The translations under genes were made by a program, and so were the position numbers. 64,000 bases of DNA from Nymphaea colorata. Taxonomy: Eukaryota > Streptophyta > Magnoliopsida > Nymphaeales > Nymphaeaceae. Each line of letters starts with the position of its first letter. The stretch's first letter is position 1. The notes under the pieces were generated by a model. The model did not search any database. It was given only the letters and a program-made list of their open reading frames with translations, and had not been told where the DNA came from. Shown one piece after another: positions 63,501-64,000 of this stretch. The stretch lies in assembly GCF_008831285.2 (NCBI RefSeq), contig NC_045149.1:12028629-12092628 (forward strand). Reading direction: 5' to 3'.

Positions 63501-63879
63501 CAACAATTAACAGTATACCTAGTCGGAGGTCAAACTGAGCAAAGAAGGAGAAGGTCAAACTATAAACGTAGTGGAGGGTCATCTCTAAGTAGATTCTGCA
63601 GTATATATTCTTAAGTTGGTTGCTGAGCAGGCTTTCCCAGAATTTATTGTTTGTATGTGATGACTCCATGTCCCTATCTGAAAAGTAGTATTGGCATTTC
63701 TCATCTTCAATGCCCCCACAATACAAAATTCTAGCTCTCTTTTTTTTTCTTTACAATGATTTACATTGTTTGTAGTTTGTACCCTGCAGTTATTAGGATA
63801 GCTGCTCGACACTGGAGCAGGAGAAATCAGTTCCATTTCCCGTCTTTCTACATCTTTGATGGAACCAATTACATACTTG
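31460..63879 (-). CDS. RLT3: RLT3-like homeobox-DDT chromatin protein, partial at 5' end
   Basis: Plant RINGLET (RLT) proteins pair with ISWI-type ATPases in chromatin remodelling complexes. Exons (minus): 62099-62169, 61165-61332, 60816-60878, 59113-59332, 58890-58990, 51786-51872, 46838-46969, 45559-45705, 37523-37645, 36927-37391, 33505-33903, 32536-33150, 31751-31855, 31460-31675; a probable one at 63813-63879. All are GT-AG and the 14 secure exons join over 2910 nt (969 aa plus stop). Order: nuclear-signal-like [18 protein letters not shown], acidic EEVRES-type region and [14 protein letters not shown] ([35 protein letters not shown]), WHIM1 ([17 protein letters not shown]), HARE-HTH-like ([15 protein letters not shown]), acidic Ser/Glu region, WHIM2/3 ([30 protein letters not shown]), a C-x2-C..C-x2-C segment and the conserved [17 protein letters not shown] end. 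I expect the N-terminus and most of the homeodomain beyond the window. RLT3 rather than RLT1/2 is judged from remembered motifs. Confidence 0.9.
31751..31855 (-). CDS. RLT3: RLT3-like penultimate exon
   Basis: Thirty-five codons, [16 protein letters not shown] to [10 protein letters not shown]. The acceptor is TTTTGGCAG and the donor GTATAT. Confidence 0.9.
32536..33150 (-). CDS. RLT3: RLT3-like exon (WHIM3 end, Cys-rich module)
   Basis: Two hundred and five codons start [20 protein letters not shown], pass a low-complexity Ser/Asp region, then [18 protein letters not shown] with downstream His and Cys, a zinc-ribbon-like module, and end AAAHAIE before the donor GTGAAG. Confidence 0.93.
33505..33903 (-). 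CDS. RLT3: RLT3-like exon (WHIM2/3)
   Basis: It begins [15 protein letters not shown], has a basic stretch [19 protein letters not shown], then [17 protein letters not shown] and [16 protein letters not shown]. The donor is GTAAAT. Confidence 0.93.
33904..36926 (-). other. 3.0-kb intron of the RLT3-like gene
   Basis: AT-rich. Two stretches (34690-34900 and 35830-36060) share the layout TGTGTGTATATA, pyrimidine-rich centre, GGTT(T/C)(G/T)GAT, ATTGGCCTT, as if copies of the same decayed LTR-like sequence. A (TG)n microsatellite lies at 36791-36831. No exon was missed, since flanking exons join in frame. Confidence 0.6.
36927..37391 (-). CDS. RLT3: RLT3-like exon (acidic region, start of WHIM2)
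   Basis: It starts [16 protein letters not shown] Ser/Asp/Glu-rich run lies in the middle. It ends [26 protein letters not shown], the WHIM2-type helix. The donor is GTAGTT. Confidence 0.92.
37523..37645 (-). CDS. RLT3: RLT3-like exon (HARE-HTH-like)
   Basis: Forty-one codons include [20 protein letters not shown] and [11 protein letters not shown], a winged-helix segment shared by RLT proteins. The donor is GTATGT. Confidence 0.9.
38600..38960 (+). repeat. Possible Copia-type LTR end with primer-binding-like site
   Basis: AAGGGACTTTGTCCC at 38785 and a promoter-like stretch are followed by TGGCATCAAAGTTAGAAC at about 38950, close to the plant Met-tRNA primer site TGGTATCAGAGC. The LTR start could not be defined and no gag follows. 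Confidence 0.35.
39480..42092. other. GC- and pyrimidine-rich repeat-like segment in an RLT3-like intron
   Basis: Composition changes sharply at about 39490 (GGACCCGGACCCGAACC) with a long CT-rich tract (39690-40060). This is unlike neighbouring intron DNA and resembles the body of a long gypsy LTR. No proper ends or coding sequence were recognised. Confidence 0.35.
42093..42531 (+). mobile_element. Gypsy-type LTR end (possible solo LTR)
   Basis: TGTTATATCCCAGATTTGAG at the left and GGGGTGTGACA at the right are near inverted ends of the TGTxAxACCC type seen in plant chromovirus LTRs. No matching 5-bp flanking duplication was found, so the true LTR may start further left. Confidence 0.4.
42540..43700 (-). 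mobile_element. Ty1/Copia relic: gag and protease start
   Basis: The minus strand carries, with stops, a Copia gag-like N-terminus ([19 protein letters not shown] near 43620), [13 protein letters not shown] (near 43290), and the protease entry [14 protein letters not shown] (42768-42730), where the usual DSGA is DSRA. Downstream pol is absent; the segment abuts the gypsy LTR end at 42531. Confidence 0.75.
43701..45498. other. Intronic DNA upstream of the Copia relic
   Basis: Possible remains of the Copia 5' end, but no LTR boundary or primer site is clear. A 94-codon plus-strand frame (44911-45195) is unrecognised. Confidence 0.4.
45481..45600 (-). repeat. 60-bp-period tandem duplication spanning an exon end and splice donor
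   Basis: Positions 45541-45595 and 45481-45535 are near-identical copies (about five differences). Each contains the end of the WHIM1 exon (GATAATCACAAG) and the donor GTACTATC. Confidence 0.9.
45559..45705 (-). CDS. RLT3: RLT3-like exon (WHIM1) with duplicated donor
   Basis: Forty-nine codons include [18 protein letters not shown], the WHIM1 motif, and end VQKDNHK at donor GTACTA (45558). A 60-bp-period duplication places a second copy of the exon end and donor at 45499-45498, still in frame and free of stops, so a longer form with 20 extra residues is possible. Confidence 0.88.
46150..46680. repeat. GGT/GAT/CAG trinucleotide-rich stretch
   Basis: Imperfect triplet-like sequence (GTGGTGGTAGT, GATGATGAC, CAGCAGCAGCAATAG). 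Long frames stay open on both strands because of its composition. It lies in an intron between DDT and WHIM1 exons. Confidence 0.6.
46838..46969 (-). CDS. RLT3: RLT3-like exon (DDT C-terminal helices)
   Basis: Forty-four codons begin [18 protein letters not shown] and end QFYAFLQF, with donor GTAAGT. The LL-E-H-LL pattern is diagnostic of DDT. Confidence 0.9.
46970..51785 (-). other. 4.8-kb intron inside the DDT domain
   Basis: Contains a CT-rich tract (47935-47990), a fragment of the TGTCACA element (about 50000-50063) and several unrecognised frames (for example 49491-49910 plus). Nothing coding is supported. Confidence 0.6.
50000..50063 (-). mobile_element. TGTCACA-TIR element fragment, copy D
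   Basis: Reverse-complemented, it reads (C)GTCACATAGGTGTGCGGTG, then ACCATTCAAAAAATCTTGGGTGC, matching the first 70 bases of the family. Confidence 0.5.
51786..51872 (-). CDS. RLT3: RLT3-like exon (DDT core)
   Basis: Twenty-nine codons, [13 protein letters not shown] to [13 protein letters not shown], form the central DDT helices. The acceptor is TTTTAATGCAG and the donor GTAAAT. Confidence 0.9.
51937..52023. repeat. (TA)n microsatellite
   Basis: Over 80 bases of TA with one TACA interruption, just upstream (gene sense) of the DDT-core exon. Confidence 0.95.
54646..56546 (-). mobile_element. Nested 1.9-kb non-autonomous LTR element
   Basis: LTRs lie at 54646-54934 and 56259-56546 (about 288 bp, about a dozen differences), with inverted ends TGATGCAAG and CTTGCATTA. 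The primer site TTGGTATCAGAGC lies next to the 56259 LTR, so the element reads on the minus strand. It is flanked by AGTTG (54641-54645) and GGTTG (56547-56551), a one-mismatch 5-bp target duplication. The interior has a 23-codon [19 protein letters not shown] start and then no pol motifs. Confidence 0.88.
55047..55640 (-). other. GC-rich interior of the nested LTR element
   Basis: Composition is much richer in G+C than the rest of the element, with overlapping frames on both strands (Pro/Ser/Arg-rich). It could be captured foreign sequence, but no donor is recognisable. Confidence 0.4.
57184..57667 (-). mobile_element. TGTCACA-TIR miniature element, full-length copy F
   Basis: The ends TGTCACATGGGTAC and, reverse-complemented, TGTCACATAGGTAC are inverted repeats; internal (TA)n lies at 57529-57583. 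It is collinear with copy A along its length, opposite strand. TAACCTT directly flanks it on both sides (57177-57183 and 57668-57674), a perfect 7-bp direct repeat (8-9 bp if boundaries shift by a base). Confidence 0.85.
58890..58990 (-). CDS. RLT3: RLT3-like exon (start of DDT region)
   Basis: The acceptor AATTCTAG is followed by (D)[18 protein letters not shown] and [15 protein letters not shown]; the donor is GTAATT. A nearer AG eighteen bases on would leave the wrong phase. It is followed by a 7.0-kb intron containing the 52.2-58.2 kb LTR element. Confidence 0.87.
59113..59332 (-). CDS. RLT3: RLT3-like exon (acidic ELEVRE region and LCK)
   Basis: It begins [17 protein letters not shown] and contains [16 protein letters not shown], ending HSCTLCK plus one base before the donor GTTTGT. 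The Cys residues may belong to a small metal-binding loop; that is inference. Confidence 0.85.
59333..60815 (-). other. 1.5-kb intron of the RLT3-like gene
   Basis: AT-rich; a GC-richer stretch at 60480-60620 is built on GGCGCCTAGGC / CTTAGTC words like a common dispersed plant repeat. No exon is seen. Confidence 0.55.
60816..60878 (-). CDS. RLT3: RLT3-like 63-bp basic exon
   Basis: Twenty-one codons, almost all basic ([21 protein letters not shown]), lie between acceptor TATATTTGCAG and donor GTATAT. Phase 0 on both sides. A bipartite nuclear-signal function is possible. Confidence 0.75.
61165..61332 (-). CDS. RLT3: RLT3-like exon ([11 protein letters not shown] region)
   Basis: Fifty-six codons begin [12 protein letters not shown] and contain [17 protein letters not shown], a conserved block between the homeodomain and DDT domains in RLT3-type proteins. 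The acceptor is TTTTCCCAG and the donor GTAAGT. Confidence 0.85.
62099..62169 (-). CDS. RLT3: RLT3-like exon with PKKRK nuclear-signal-like motif
   Basis: The acceptor TAATGTGACAG is followed by two bases finishing a codon, then [16 protein letters not shown] and MAPKKRK before the donor GTTAGG. It is the only one of three frames open across the segment, and its phase fits the next exon. Confidence 0.65.
62170..63812 (-). other. Putative RLT3-like intron
   Basis: No secure exon is seen. A short segment at about 62690-62728 (acceptor TTTGCATTAG, frame [18 protein letters not shown]) could be an exon, but its phase does not fit the next one. Confidence 0.4.
62979..63108. repeat. Three-copy 43-bp tandem repeat
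   Basis: Units start with AAAGAAATATGGGGTA at 62979, 63022 and 63065 and end TTTTTATCAATA. Directly adjacent, no spacers, so not a CRISPR-like array. Confidence 0.9.
63813..63879 (-). CDS. RLT3: Candidate RLT3-like exon with homeodomain helix-3-like sequence
   Basis: After the acceptor TTTCATACTAG the frame reads [15 protein letters not shown]. This aligns with homeodomain helix 3 (Q44-V45..W48-F49..R52), but N51 is Gln and R53 is Cys. A stop follows, so the exon must end earlier; a GT at 63812 leaves one base, which fits the phase of the 62099-62169 exon. Support is short motif plus phase only. Confidence 0.45.
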
Positions 63880-64000
63880 CTAGTATGAAACAATGTTTCT
63901 ACTCAATCACTAACTATACTAGCATTTGAGGAACTGATAGTTGAGCTTGAATTATGTCATTAGTAACATCCCCGCACACCAAACAAATTTTGTCAACAAG

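Noticed and set aside
63475-63893. 102- and 83-codon minus-strand frames as exons
   Set aside because: Neither resembles RLT sequence. The better-supported reading at 63813-63879 is in a different frame.

Overview
The window is nuclear DNA of a seed plant, most likely an angiosperm. It is AT-rich, its genes are split by GT-AG introns of 75 bp to about 8 kb, the three recognisable gene families have plant-type architectures, and the rest is dominated by decayed Copia, LINE and LTR elements, miniature DNA transposons and (TA)n/(CT)n/(TG)n microsatellites. No prokaryotic features, CRISPR array, rRNA or convincing tRNA gene were found.

Three protein genes are supported, all on the minus strand. 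(1) 195-5184: a two-LIM-domain, WLIM1-type actin-bundling protein, 5 coding exons, 200 aa, all zinc ligands present. (2) 9798-15760: a Per1/PGAP3-like GPI-anchor remodelling protein of the CREST superfamily, 5 coding exons, 356 aa, with signal peptide, membrane segments, HxxxH motif and C-terminal KKxx signal. (3) 31460 to at least 62169, probably past 63879: an RLT3-like homeobox-DDT chromatin-remodelling partner. Fourteen exons (969 codons) join in frame, covering the DDT, WHIM1, HARE-HTH-like, WHIM2/3 and Cys-rich C-terminal regions. The homeodomain end lies at or beyond the right edge of the window; one candidate exon at 63813-63879 resembles homeodomain helix 3.

The 16-31 kb interval is a graveyard of repeats: LINE relic (16.4-17.7 kb), a purine-rich fold-back (18.9-19.3 kb), a three-copy tandem repeat with a palindromic (CT)n(TA)n(GA)n core (21.76-22.68 kb), small inverted-repeat elements, and a Copia relic (about 28.0-30.7 kb) with nested miniature elements. 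The long introns of the RLT3-like gene carry a Copia gag-protease relic (42.5-43.7 kb), a gypsy-type LTR end (42.1-42.5 kb), and a 6 kb LTR element (52.2-58.2 kb) that is itself split by a 1.9 kb LTR element with its own target duplication.

The most notable observations are: a 60-bp-period tandem duplication over an exon end that gives the RLT3-like gene two in-frame splice donors; a 75-nt stop-free, frame-preserving intron near its 3' end; a dispersed TIR family (TGTCACAT..GGTAC) with an internal (TA)n tract, present in five places; and an uncharacterised long ORF in the 6 kb LTR element that becomes continuous across the nested insertion once that element and one target-site copy are discounted. 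The three genes have no evident functional link; they are simply neighbours on the same strand.
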